Assembly: GCF_003149085.1 (NCBI RefSeq)
Contig: NZ_QGDT01000003.1
Location: 124,001 to 188,000, forward strand
Direction: 5' to 3'
Source: Dyadobacter jejuensis
GTDB taxonomy: Bacteria > Bacteroidota > Bacteroidia > Cytophagales > Spirosomataceae
DNA length: 64,000 nucleotides
Under the pieces are notes generated by a model. The model had not been told where the DNA came from. It was given only the letters and a program-made list of their open reading frames with translations, and did not search any database. How positions within the stretch are numbered: position 1 is the first letter of the stretch; every line of letters begins with the position of its first letter. Shown in pieces: positions 43,547 to 51,986 of this stretch. The translations under genes and the position numbers were made by a program.

Positions 43547-43942
43547 ATGGATAAGGAATTAAAGAAAAGCATTTTAGTTATAGACGATGAGCCAAGCATT
43601 TGTAAAATTCTAGAGAATTTTTTGAAAAATTCCTTTCATGTGATAATCCATCAAGATGGTGCCGATGGCATGGCCTGGCTGGAGGCGGGTAATCGAGCCG
43701 ATTTGATTATTGCCGATCTGCATATGCCAAATTTAGGCGGTAAAGAGCTCTTAAAGAACCTAAAGGCTAGTAATTTTTATGATGACATCCCTTTCATTAT
43801 TTTGTCGGGTTCCGACGATAGCGGAGAGCGCATCCAATGCCTAAACTTAGGTGCCGACGACTTTATGCTTAAGCCTTTCAATCCCATGGAGATTCAGGCC
43901 AAGGTGAACGCCATTTTAAGACGTACTACACGCAATTTGTAA
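43547..43942 (+). CDS. Single-domain response regulator
   Basis: A 131-residue receiver domain with all conserved residues: acidic pair D13-D14, phospho-acceptor D57 (in IIADLHMP), S87 (FIILSGSD) and K109 in FMLKPF. There is no output domain, so its phosphorylation state must be read by a partner. The next gene, 11 bp downstream, encodes a sugar transferase whose N-terminus is a degenerate receiver, which makes that protein the obvious candidate for physical coupling. No histidine kinase gene is in the window, so the phosphodonor is an orphan kinase elsewhere. It leads the exopolysaccharide operon. Confidence 0.92.
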   Translation: MDKELKKSILVIDDEPSICKILENFLKNSFHVIIHQDGADGMAWLEAGNRADLIIADLHMPNLGGKELLKNLKASNFYDDIPFIILSGSDDSGERIQCLNLGADDFMLKPFNPMEIQAKVNAILRRTTRNL

Positions 43943-43953
43943 TTCAAGACCAT

Positions 43954-45171
43954 ATGGAATTAACCGCTGAGAAATCTGTGATACGCCCTGTCGACAAAGC
44001 TCCTGTTGCTGTCTATCGAATTATATGCCTAAATCGGGATTTCGAACAATATCTTTGGATGTTAGAGAAGTTTGGAAATGCTGTACAAGTGGAATACTTC
44101 GATACCAAACAAGGCGTGGTGGACGCCTTAGCCCAGTATTTTCCGGCCGATGTGGTCATGGCACATGAAAATGCCATGGGATTCGAATTGTTGCAGGAGA
44201 TCAGGGCGGATGCCAAGTATGGCAATATTCCTTTTATAATACTAGTAGACCGCCTGGAGCCCGAGAGGGTAAGTAAGGCTCGTCAATATGCGGCAGACGA
44301 TATTTTTGACGCCCGATTTTCAAAAGGAGACTTATTGGCGCGCTTGCAGTATTTTAATAAGCGGCATTGGTACATCGCCGAGAAGGCGTCTAGGAAAATA
44401 GCTTCTAATAACGTAAAAATACCATTTTGGAAACGAAGTATGGATCTGATCGTGACGGGGTCGGCTTTATTAGTCCTACTACCCCTTCTCTTGTTGGTGG
44501 CCTTGGTGATTCGCCTCGATAGTAAGGGGCCTGTGATTTATAAATCTAAAAGAGTGGGTAGTGGTTATAAGATATTTAGTCTGTACAAGTTCCGGACCAT
44601 GCGTATCGACGCCGATTCGTTGATGCGCCAAATGTCGGCCCTCAATATGTACAACCGGAGTTCCGAACCCAAGGCTACCGAGCGAGAGGATTTTATGCTT
44701 TGCTCCGACTGCACCCTGCCGTCGCAATGCTCGCGGAGGTTGTTCTTGGATGGAAAGGAGATTTGTGAAATCGTGCACAGCCAGCAAAAAGAACAAAAAG
44801 CGGCCTTTATGAAGTTTCAAAACGACCCTCGTATCACCCGGGTGGGGCAGTTTTTAAGAAATACGAGTTTAGACGAATTACCCCAACTTTTCAATATTGT
44901 TCGTGGGGATATGTCTTTAGTGGGAAATAGGCCCTTGCCCTTATATGAAGCCGAAAAATTGACTACCGACTTCGCCATATTACGGTTTGCCGGGCCGGCC
45001 GGGCTTACTGGGCTATGGCAGGTCACCAAACGGGGGAAGGGAAAGTCGGATATGTCGGAAGAGGAGCGAACCGAATTGGATGTACGCTACGCCCAGGAGT
45101 TTTCATTTGGCATGGACATGCAAATTATTCTCAAAACTTTTCCGGCACTTTTACAGACCGAAAACGTGTGA
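43954..45171 (+). CDS. Polyisoprenyl-phosphate sugar transferase with N-terminal pseudo-receiver domain
   Basis: A 405-residue protein with two parts. Residues about 18-135 have the alpha/beta pattern of a receiver domain, but the phospho-Asp position is His71 (ADVVMAHENA) and the Lys-Pro is replaced (DARFSKG), so it cannot be phosphorylated in the normal way. Residues about 157-402 are a bacterial sugar transferase (WcaJ/PglC-like): an N-terminal membrane hairpin (about 165-188), KFRTMRIDA, DPRITRVGQFLRNTSLDELPQL and GLTGLWQV. An extra insert at about 235-285 carries four cysteines (C250, C253, C259, C271). It starts glycan assembly by loading a sugar phosphate on undecaprenyl phosphate at the inner membrane. 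Confidence 0.88.
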   Translation: MELTAEKSVIRPVDKAPVAVYRIICLNRDFEQYLWMLEKFGNAVQVEYFDTKQGVVDALAQYFPADVVMAHENAMGFELLQEIRADAKYGNIPFIILVDRLEPERVSKARQYAADDIFDARFSKGDLLARLQYFNKRHWYIAEKASRKIASNNVKIPFWKRSMDLIVTGSALLVLLPLLLLVALVIRLDSKGPVIYKSKRVGSGYKIFSLYKFRTMRIDADSLMRQMSALNMYNRSSEPKATEREDFMLCSDCTLPSQCSRRLFLDGKEICEIVHSQQKEQKAAFMKFQNDPRITRVGQFLRNTSLDELPQLFNIVRGDMSLVGNRPLPLYEAEKLTTDFAILRFAGPAGLTGLWQVTKRGKGKSDMSEEERTELDVRYAQEFSFGMDMQIILKTFPALLQTENV

Positions 45172-45218
45172 TACGGGCACAGATGTCAGGACCATTTAAC
45201 GCCTAATCTCTAGCTATA

Positions 45219-45890
45219 TTGATGAAATTTCGACTAATCGCTTTATTGTTGTTTGTGAGTTGTACCCACCAAGTATGGGCACAGCAATCGATGTTGACCG
45301 AGCTCTCCCCGGAGTATTTGGAGAAGCTAATAGCCTCCGCCAAGAAAAACTATCCTAGGGTAGGGGTTTTTGAAGCTAAAGAGAAAATAGGTGAAGCGGC
45401 CATCAAGCAATCTAAATTGTCCTACTTTGAGATTTTGTCTTTTTCCTATTTGCTTAACCCTTCGCAGATATCGACTGTAAATCCCAATATGTTTAATAGC
45501 TATCAGTTTGGTTTCTTTGTTAATATTGGTTCCATACTTCAAAAACCAGCTAAAATAAAGCAGGTAAAATACGAACTGGAGGCCGTGCAAGCTGAAAAGC
45601 TGACCTACGAGAGGTCTTTAGAAACGGAGGTGAGGAATCGTTATTATGCCTATGTTCAAAGCCTGACCCTACTGAAAATTAAAACGAGTGCGCTTATGGA
45701 CGCCCAGAGCGCATTAAATGATGTGCGTTATAAGTTTGAAAAAGGGGAACTGCCATTGAGCAATTATAATAACGCCTTGAATATGGTGTCCGATCAGCTG
45801 CAGGTAAAAGTTACGGCAGAAACGAATATGATGATCTCAAAAAATAACCTAGAAGAAATGGTAGGACAAACATTAGAGAGCATACAATGA
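45219..45890 (+). CDS. Half-length TolC-family outer-membrane protein
   Basis: A 223-residue secreted protein (signal MMKFRLIALLLFVSCTHQVWAQ) with a TolC-like pattern: long alternating helices (about 50-75 and 120-215, with repeated EA, LN and EKG motifs such as YKFEKGELPLSNYNNALN) around a short strand region (SYQFGFFVNIG, about 90-100). TolC proteins have two such repeats in about 420 residues; this one carries a single repeat, so a trimer would need to become a larger oligomer, or the protein is an adaptor. Its end overlaps the Wzc-like gene by 4 bp (ATGA). It may replace the usual SLBB export protein of this locus. Confidence 0.72.
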   Translation: MMKFRLIALLLFVSCTHQVWAQQSMLTELSPEYLEKLIASAKKNYPRVGVFEAKEKIGEAAIKQSKLSYFEILSFSYLLNPSQISTVNPNMFNSYQFGFFVNIGSILQKPAKIKQVKYELEAVQAEKLTYERSLETEVRNRYYAYVQSLTLLKIKTSALMDAQSALNDVRYKFEKGELPLSNYNNALNMVSDQLQVKVTAETNMMISKNNLEEMVGQTLESIQ

Positions 45891-48058
45891 ATGAATTTTT
45901 ACTTTTCTTTAGGTTATTATACCGGAACAAATGGAAAATAATCCTCATTCCGCTCGGTACGCTCATTGTATGTTACTTTTTAGTAAAAGAGTTACCCAGC
46001 GATTACACCTCTCATGGAAGCTTAGCCACTGGTCTGGTCGATAAAACCGAAGAAATAATCTCTATAGGGGAGGAGGATCAGGAGTCTGAAATTAACCGCA
46101 AATTTGAGAACCTCATCCAAATGTTGCGTCAGAAACGAATTTTAAGCCAGGTATCCTATGCCTTGCTCATTCATGAATTGGAGGCCAAGCCAGTGGATCA
46201 GTTTCGAGTTCCCGTAGAGGGTATCAAAAAGATGAATGCGGCAGAAAAGGCCAAGTATATTCGTCTGTTGAAACAAAAACTATCCCGAAGAGAGGATTTG
46301 CTGCCGGGAAATCCGGAGAATAATTTTTTGATAGCCGTATTAAAAGAGATGTCCTTTGACCCTCAGTCCCTGTCGGGGGTATATACTATTTTTCGACAAG
46401 GGAACAGCGATTATATCAGCATCGATGCCACCGCTCATACGCCTCAGGAGTCCGAATTTCTGGTGAACTCGTTGATTGAACATTTTGTAGGGTTCGTCTC
46501 CAATCGCTTGGTGGACAATAACGAAAAAGCCATGGAGTTTCTCGCCAACTTTTTGGAGGGTAAGAGGAGTGCCCTAACGGAGCGAATGAATGTGCTTCGC
46601 GAATTTAAGATACGTAACAGGGTTTTAAATCTTAATGAACAAGCACGAAGTTTATATGGGCAGATTGCTGAATATGAAGCGAAAAGGGAAATTGCTGGCA
46701 AGGAGATATTGGCCTATTCAGAGGAAATTAGAAAGATCGATAAGAAGTTCGATCCCAAGGAAAGACGTTATCTGGAAAAGTCGATTTCGAATGTCAACCA
46801 ACAAATTGTAAGCTCTAAGGAGCGTCTGAGGGCCTTGAATCAAGCTTATGTGGCGAGTAATTTTAGTCCTACTATAAAACAACAGCTAGACTCTACTCAA
46901 CATATACTTAATGAGCAAATTGCGCAAGTGTCGGATCAGTATTTGTACGATCCGCTTATATTGAAAGATAAGCTGGTAACCCAAAAACTTACGGCGGAGT
47001 TGGCCTTGGACCTGGCTGGGAATAGTATCCAGTCTATCAACAAGGAATTGCAACGGCTCAATAAAAAGTTTGATGAGTTGGTTCCCAATGAGGCTCAGAT
47101 TCAAGAGTTGGAAACCGGAATTACCATTGCCACCAGTGAATATATGGAGGCTTTGCAACGGTATAACGACGTGGCCTTAGCCTCAAGCTTCCCTGTGCGC
47201 CTCAAACCAGCCGAGCAGGCCATGCCTGGGAACCTGAAGCCCTCAAAAAAGATAATTATCCTCGCTTTATCTGGTATAGTGAGTTTTAGCTTTTGCATTT
47301 TTTTCTTCTTTATAGTTTGGTATTTCGACAAGTCGATTCGCTATCCCTTGCAGCTGGCCTCTCAAACCCAGGTTCCCGTACTTGGGTATCTCAATTACAT
47401 TCCTAGTCCTGCCGAGCTTTTAAAGCTGGACCAGTCGACCAGCTCCAAGGCCATGAACCAGTACCAGAAGCTCATGCGCTCTATACGGTATGAAGTGGAC
47501 GAATCCAAGGTGGATCCCAAGGTAGTGGTAGTAACCAGTTTAGGCGAAGGCGAGGGAAAATCAACCCTTAGCACGGGCCTAAGTTGGGCGTATAATAAGA
47601 TTAACAAAAGGGTGCTGTTAATCGATGGCAACTTAACCAACCCCAGTATAACGGCCGAACATGGGCCGAGTGTATTCTTAGAAAACATTAAGGAACAGTT
47701 GCCGGCGGCCCTCACGATGCCTTCCGAAATGCAGCACGTATCGACCGTAGGGAACCTTGGGGGGGATATTTCCTTACAGGAACTCCTGACTCGGGATGAG
47801 CGTAGCCTTTTAATGGATTTTGCTAAAACGCATTTCGATGTGATTTTGATAGATTCGGAATCCTTAGAAGCCCGCAACAAGGCTAAGGAATGGATAGACC
47901 ATGCCGATGTCGTGCTGGCCGTATATGCGGCAGGGAAGACCTTAGACCAAGACGACCTTACCCGAATAGAATATCTCAAGCGATTGGAAGGGAAGTTTGC
48001 CGGTTGGGTCCTTACCGGGACTCGAGATATTACCGAAAAAAATATTGCATCGACATAA
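45887..48058 (+). CDS. Wzc-like polysaccharide co-polymerase with degenerate tyrosine-kinase domain
   Basis: A 723-residue inner-membrane protein. An N-terminal transmembrane segment (about 17-33) and Wzz-like periplasmic part lead to a long coiled coil (about 230-440), a second transmembrane segment (about 465-487), and then a cytoplasmic P-loop domain with Walker A SLGEGEGKST (about 550-559). Walker A' is LLIDGNLTNPS and Walker B VILIDSESL, both departing from the BY-kinase consensus (LLIDADLR, hhhDxPP). The C-terminus ends KNIAST without a tyrosine cluster. It may therefore bind nucleotide but not autophosphorylate. It should control chain length and export with the TolC-like partner encoded just upstream. 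Confidence 0.85.
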   Translation: MNEFLLFFRLLYRNKWKIILIPLGTLIVCYFLVKELPSDYTSHGSLATGLVDKTEEIISIGEEDQESEINRKFENLIQMLRQKRILSQVSYALLIHELEAKPVDQFRVPVEGIKKMNAAEKAKYIRLLKQKLSRREDLLPGNPENNFLIAVLKEMSFDPQSLSGVYTIFRQGNSDYISIDATAHTPQESEFLVNSLIEHFVGFVSNRLVDNNEKAMEFLANFLEGKRSALTERMNVLREFKIRNRVLNLNEQARSLYGQIAEYEAKREIAGKEILAYSEEIRKIDKKFDPKERRYLEKSISNVNQQIVSSKERLRALNQAYVASNFSPTIKQQLDSTQHILNEQIAQVSDQYLYDPLILKDKLVTQKLTAELALDLAGNSIQSINKELQRLNKKFDELVPNEAQIQELETGITIATSEYMEALQRYNDVALASSFPVRLKPAEQAMPGNLKPSKKIIILALSGIVSFSFCIFFFFIVWYFDKSIRYPLQLASQTQVPVLGYLNYIPSPAELLKLDQSTSSKAMNQYQKLMRSIRYEVDESKVDPKVVVVTSLGEGEGKSTLSTGLSWAYNKINKRVLLIDGNLTNPSITAEHGPSVFLENIKEQLPAALTMPSEMQHVSTVGNLGGDISLQELLTRDERSLLMDFAKTHFDVILIDSESLEARNKAKEWIDHADVVLAVYAAGKTLDQDDLTRIEYLKRLEGKFAGWVLTGTRDITEKNIAST

Positions 48059-48069
48059 ACAGCCCCCCG

Positions 48070-49245
48070 ATGATCTATATACACTATGTGTTGTGGCTAA
48101 TACAATTGTATTTTGGCTTTTTTTTGATACTCCCCCTACTGATTTGGCTCTTACATTTGTTGGTAAAGCGCCCCTCAGTAGTATCAGTAGCGAGCACTCC
48201 GCCCGACTATGGGATCATTGTGACGGCTTATCAATATACCGATCAACTGGAGGCCGTCGTCGACAGCATTCTTCAGTCCGAATACAACCATTATATGGTA
48301 TATGTGGTGGCCGATAACTGTGATATTTCCAAGCTTCATTTCTCGGACCCGCGGGTAGTCCTATTACGTCCGGAGCGTATTTTGGCCGGCAATGTCCGTT
48401 CGCACTTTTATGCGATCCAGCATTTTGTACGTCCTCATACCCATCTCACCATTATTGATAGTGATAACCTGGTAGAATCCGATTATCTAAGTCAACTTAA
48501 TTCCTTCTTTGAAGCCGGTTTTAAGGCGGTTCAAGGGGTACGTCAAGCAAAAAATTTAGATACCTCTTTATCGAGGCTCGACGCTGCCAGGGATATTTAT
48601 TATCATTATTATGATGGCAAGCTGCTTTTTAAGATAGGCTCGTCGGCTACCTTGGCTGGGTCTGGAATGGCCTTTACCACTTCCTTATACCGACAGTGCC
48701 TAGAAGGCAGGGAGGTAGATGGAGCTGGCTTTGATAAAGTGTTACAGCATGCCATTGTGAGTAGAGGAGAGCGTATTGCGTTTGCGGATGAGGCGGTAGT
48801 ATGGGACCAAAAAACGGCCGAGTCGCAACAGTTGGTCAATCAAAGGGCCAGGTGGATCAATACCTGGTTTAAATATTTTACATTAGGCTTTGGACTGATG
48901 AAGCAAGGAGTGGTTAAGACCGATTGGAACCGGTTTATGTTTGGGGTGGTTCTGCTAAGGCCCCCATTATTTATATTTCTGTTGCTGTCGCTAATCTTTG
49001 CCTTTGTCAATATTTGGTTATTCCCTACGCTTACTTTAATATGGGTTTTGGGGATCTTATTATTTACTCTCGGCTTCATGATGGCACTTTGGGCGGGGCC
49101 TACCAGTCCGGCCATTTACCGGGCACTCAAAGGGATTCCTACATTCGTTTTTTATCAAATTGTCTCACTTTTGAAGGCCAGCCGCGCCAATCAAATTTCG
49201 GTTTCTACCAAGCATAAGTCGAGCTCAAAAAAGGATACCCCATGA
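48070..49245 (+). CDS. Processive-type family 2 glycosyltransferase
   Basis: The product is 391 residues from ATG 48070 (MIYIHYVLWLIQLYFGF), 11 bp after the co-polymerase stop; an open frame extends upstream but overlaps that gene. N-terminal hydrophobic segments precede a GT-A domain with the DxD motif in TIIDSDNL (about 132-139), the GSGMAF block and the acceptor-side QRARW (about 252-256), as in chitin/hyaluronan synthase-like enzymes. C-terminal membrane segments follow. It extends a polysaccharide at the cytoplasmic face of the membrane. Its stop overlaps the start of a 47-codon gene (ATGA). Confidence 0.85.
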   Translation: MIYIHYVLWLIQLYFGFFLILPLLIWLLHLLVKRPSVVSVASTPPDYGIIVTAYQYTDQLEAVVDSILQSEYNHYMVYVVADNCDISKLHFSDPRVVLLRPERILAGNVRSHFYAIQHFVRPHTHLTIIDSDNLVESDYLSQLNSFFEAGFKAVQGVRQAKNLDTSLSRLDAARDIYYHYYDGKLLFKIGSSATLAGSGMAFTTSLYRQCLEGREVDGAGFDKVLQHAIVSRGERIAFADEAVVWDQKTAESQQLVNQRARWINTWFKYFTLGFGLMKQGVVKTDWNRFMFGVVLLRPPLFIFLLLSLIFAFVNIWLFPTLTLIWVLGILLFTLGFMMALWAGPTSPAIYRALKGIPTFVFYQIVSLLKASRANQISVSTKHKSSSKKDTP

Positions 49246-49385
49246 AAACATACCCCATTAAGACAAAGGACGCCAACTCACCGGGATCAAAACTGACCAA
49301 AACGGAAGCGCTAATGCGTAGGCTGGCCTTGCTGCTGGCTTTGGTTAGCGTTTTTTTCTTTTTCTTTAAGATATTGTTTTTTTAA
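49242..49385 (+). CDS. Small membrane protein, 47 aa
   Basis: A 47-codon gene whose ATG overlaps the TGA of the upstream GT2 gene (ATGA at 49242-49245), a classic translational-coupling junction. The product has a charged N-terminus (MKTYPIKTKDANS..., about 1-22), then one hydrophobic segment (about 28-47) that ends in a run of phenylalanines. No homologue comes to mind. The O-antigen ligase-like gene starts 10 bases after its stop. It is too short for usual ORF cut-offs, but its position inside the operon argues that it is real. It may be a small subunit or regulator of the glycan machinery. Confidence 0.6.
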   Translation: MKTYPIKTKDANSPGSKLTKTEALMRRLALLLALVSVFFFFFKILFF

Positions 49386-49394
49386 ATTAGATTC

Positions 49395-50867
49395 TTGAAA
49401 CCTACTCGTAAAGACGACTTTAGACGCAAATGGCGCGGATATTCCGAATGGCTGGATAACCCCCTATGGTTAGCATTTATTAGCGGAGTAGGACTTTTCT
49501 TGGGAGTTGCTACGGTGAAAGGTGGTATAACGGTAGGGGCCTTGGCTATAGTGGCCATGGTGGGCCTTCCGGTGGTCTATGCCATGTTAGTTTTCCCTGT
49601 TTTTGGAATTATCTGTCTCTTATTGCTCGCTTATTTTCTGTTCTATATTTTTCGGCTAGGCGTTTCTTTTCCCTTGGGGACGGTCCTGGACGGTATGCAA
49701 GCTTTTTTGTTACTTGGATTTTTGTTACGCCAAAGGACATCGCCCGATTGGTCCGTATTTAAGGGCCCTGTGGCTACGGCTATCCTCATTTGGATAGGCT
49801 ATAATATACTTCAGGTAATTAATCCCACGGCTGAGTCGCGCCTTGCTTGGGTCTATACCGTTCGGACCATTGCCGTCATTACGCTGATGTACTTCGTTTT
49901 CCTTTATCAGATACGCACCCTGAAGCAGATCAGACTGATACTCTTCGTATGGTTGATACTCTCCTTCGTAGCGGCTTTATATGCCTATAAACAAGAGTAT
50001 ATCGGCATTCCAGCCTCAGAAATGGCCACCTTAGAGTCGGACCCTTTAACGGTATCCCTCTTGTTTATTGATGGACATTGGCGCAAGTATTCTATTTTTT
50101 CAGATCCGGTAGAGTTCTCTTATAATATGGTGCTTGGCAGCTTACTTTGTATCGTGTTTCTGATAGGCCCCATAGCGCGGTGGAAAAAGGGAATATTGGC
50201 CGTGATGCTGGCTTTGATGGCCCATTCCATGCTATTCTCAGGAACTCGGGGAGCCTATGTATTAATACCTGCCGCATTGGTATTATTGGCAATACTAAAA
50301 TTTAGCAGGAATATTTTAATCGGTTCACTCATAGCTGCCGTGTTTTTTGTGGGCCTTATCTTTATGCCCACCTCCAACCCCTCTATTGCTCGATTTCAGA
50401 CCGCTTTTCGCCCTGGCGACGACGCCTCCTATAATGTTCGAAAAATGAATCAGGAAAGAATAAGGCCCTTTATTTTATCGCATCCGATGGGTGGGGGGCT
50501 TGGCGCCACTGGGATGTGGGGGGTAAGGTTTGCCCCTCATTCCTATTTGGCCAATTTTCCTCCCGATAGTGGCTACGTTCGCGTAGCAGTAGAAACGGGT
50601 TGGATAGGTCTATTCCTGATTTGTATGCTGATTTTTGTTTTTCTAAGTTCGGGGATCAACAGCTATTATCTGATACAAAACCCCGAACTTAAGATGTATT
50701 GTCTGGCCATGGTGATGGTGCTATTTGCGCTTAATATCGGCAACTTTCCGCAAGAAGCCCTGGTTCAATACCCTAATAATATCCTGTTCTATTTGGCCAT
50801 AGCGATCGTACAGGCTTGTTACCGGCTAGACGTCCAGTTGGCCCGCCAGGAGTTGGGGGCCAACTAA
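49395..50867 (+). CDS. O-antigen ligase/polymerase family protein (Wzy-like)
   Basis: A 490-residue polytopic membrane protein with about twelve hydrophobic segments and a large periplasmic loop near the middle to C-terminal half (about 320-410) containing RPFILSHPMGGGLGATGMWG and HSYLANFPPDSGYVRVAVETGWIG. This is the Wzy_C/O-antigen ligase domain with the conserved H-S-x-Y-L pattern. The start is a TTG at 49395 preceded by AT-rich sequence. It polymerises or ligates the repeat units in the periplasm. No other Wzy candidate is in the locus, so it is probably the polymerase of a Wzx/Wzy pathway. Confidence 0.85.
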   Translation: MKPTRKDDFRRKWRGYSEWLDNPLWLAFISGVGLFLGVATVKGGITVGALAIVAMVGLPVVYAMLVFPVFGIICLLLLAYFLFYIFRLGVSFPLGTVLDGMQAFLLLGFLLRQRTSPDWSVFKGPVATAILIWIGYNILQVINPTAESRLAWVYTVRTIAVITLMYFVFLYQIRTLKQIRLILFVWLILSFVAALYAYKQEYIGIPASEMATLESDPLTVSLLFIDGHWRKYSIFSDPVEFSYNMVLGSLLCIVFLIGPIARWKKGILAVMLALMAHSMLFSGTRGAYVLIPAALVLLAILKFSRNILIGSLIAAVFFVGLIFMPTSNPSIARFQTAFRPGDDASYNVRKMNQERIRPFILSHPMGGGLGATGMWGVRFAPHSYLANFPPDSGYVRVAVETGWIGLFLICMLIFVFLSSGINSYYLIQNPELKMYCLAMVMVLFALNIGNFPQEALVQYPNNILFYLAIAIVQACYRLDVQLARQELGAN

Positions 50868-50875
50868 TTCTACCC

Positions 50876-51739
50876 TCATGTGAACTCCTTAAATATTCCT
50901 AACTGGTAACGAATCCTTTTGGTAAAGGCCTTCCATAAGCTGCCATCGTCCATGAGCCGTCGAGAAGAAGTAAATACCCTGGCTCGTGGTGCGGTAACAT
51001 GATGTATGCGTCCTCGGGTGCGTAGGTTTCTGGCCATCCGTCCGTCTTCGGCGTCATTATCATTATCGTTTCCTACAACTCCATTATACACCCGGTTGCC
51101 GTCCACTTTAAACCCTCCCGTCTCCAGGCCTATTTGCCGGACTAGGCCCATGTTAAAGCCATAGATATTGAGGTATTCCCTTTTGTTCTTTCTAATTCGG
51201 ATAATTACCTCTGTAAATAGCTCATAGAGCCAAAAGCCAAAACGCTTCCCTTGTGGAGGAGGAATGAAGGAATAGCGGCCATATACGCCCGTTACATCGG
51301 AACTAGCGGCCATAGGCTCTACCATGCATTGCGCCCAATCGGGTGGGTATAAGGTATCTGCGTCAGCGCAGAGGAAGTACTTGCCTTTGGCCTTTTCCAA
51401 GCCCATTTGGCGGGCAAATGGTGTTCCTTGTTGCTTTTGTAAATAGTTGATAACCCCCAATTTGTCGAGTACTTCTTGGGTATGATCGGTGGAATTGTTG
51501 TTGATCACGATGATCTCTATGGCAAATTTGCTTCGGCTAGCCGATAAAGAGGAAAGGGTCCTGAAGATATTATCGCCTTCATTCCATGCTGGAATCACGA
51601 TGCTCACTTCCGGGAATTCGGGGCAAAAGCCCTTCAGTCTTTCTTTTAAGAGGCCTATTTCCGCCGTAGTTAGGTCGTCAAACCGGCAATTAGGATATAG
51701 ATGGGGCTCTGCCCAGGGGGGCATTCTAAATACGGACAT
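50876..51739 (-). CDS. Family 2 glycosyltransferase
   Basis: A 287-residue GT-A enzyme without membrane segments. SIVIPAWNEGDNIFRTLSSL (about 46-65) is the GT2 N-terminal nucleotide-binding block, CADADTLYP (about 123-131) carries the DxD, and a C-terminal RXXX-type basic region follows. It is encoded on the opposite strand to the rest of the locus, and its stop is only 8 bp from the end of the convergent ligase gene. It adds one sugar to the lipid-linked repeat unit in the cytoplasm; donor and acceptor are unknown. Confidence 0.85.
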   Translation of the reverse strand: MSVFRMPPWAEPHLYPNCRFDDLTTAEIGLLKERLKGFCPEFPEVSIVIPAWNEGDNIFRTLSSLSASRSKFAIEIIVINNNSTDHTQEVLDKLGVINYLQKQQGTPFARQMGLEKAKGKYFLCADADTLYPPDWAQCMVEPMAASSDVTGVYGRYSFIPPPQGKRFGFWLYELFTEVIIRIRKNKREYLNIYGFNMGLVRQIGLETGGFKVDGNRVYNGVVGNDNDNDAEDGRMARNLRTRGRIHHVTAPRARVFTSSRRLMDDGSLWKAFTKRIRYQLGIFKEFT

Positions 51740-51986
51740 AAGTGTGAATCCAACGTTGAGTACCTTCTTTTTACGTTAACAGGGTAAAGTTAAGGTTAAT
51801 TGAAATAATTTGAACCTTTTTTCGGTAGTTTCCAAAACATTTGTCCTAGAACAGTATTTAAATATACAAATAAATTCTACTTTTGGGTCTGAGATTTATT
51901 GTATAACTTTCTGACGAATACAGTCAAATCTAGGATTTTTGAATCCATGGATTCAAGGGTTCAATTGGCAATACCCACCCATACTC

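Noticed and set aside
47890..48069. Longer N-terminus of the GT2 at 48070
   Set aside because: It overlaps the conserved end of the co-polymerase gene out of frame and has a non-protein-like Arg-rich composition.
47395..48084. 229-aa minus-strand ORF
   Set aside because: Antisense to the Wzc-like P-loop domain, whose motifs prove the + frame; the composition is Ser/Thr/Leu/Arg-biased as expected for a shadow frame.
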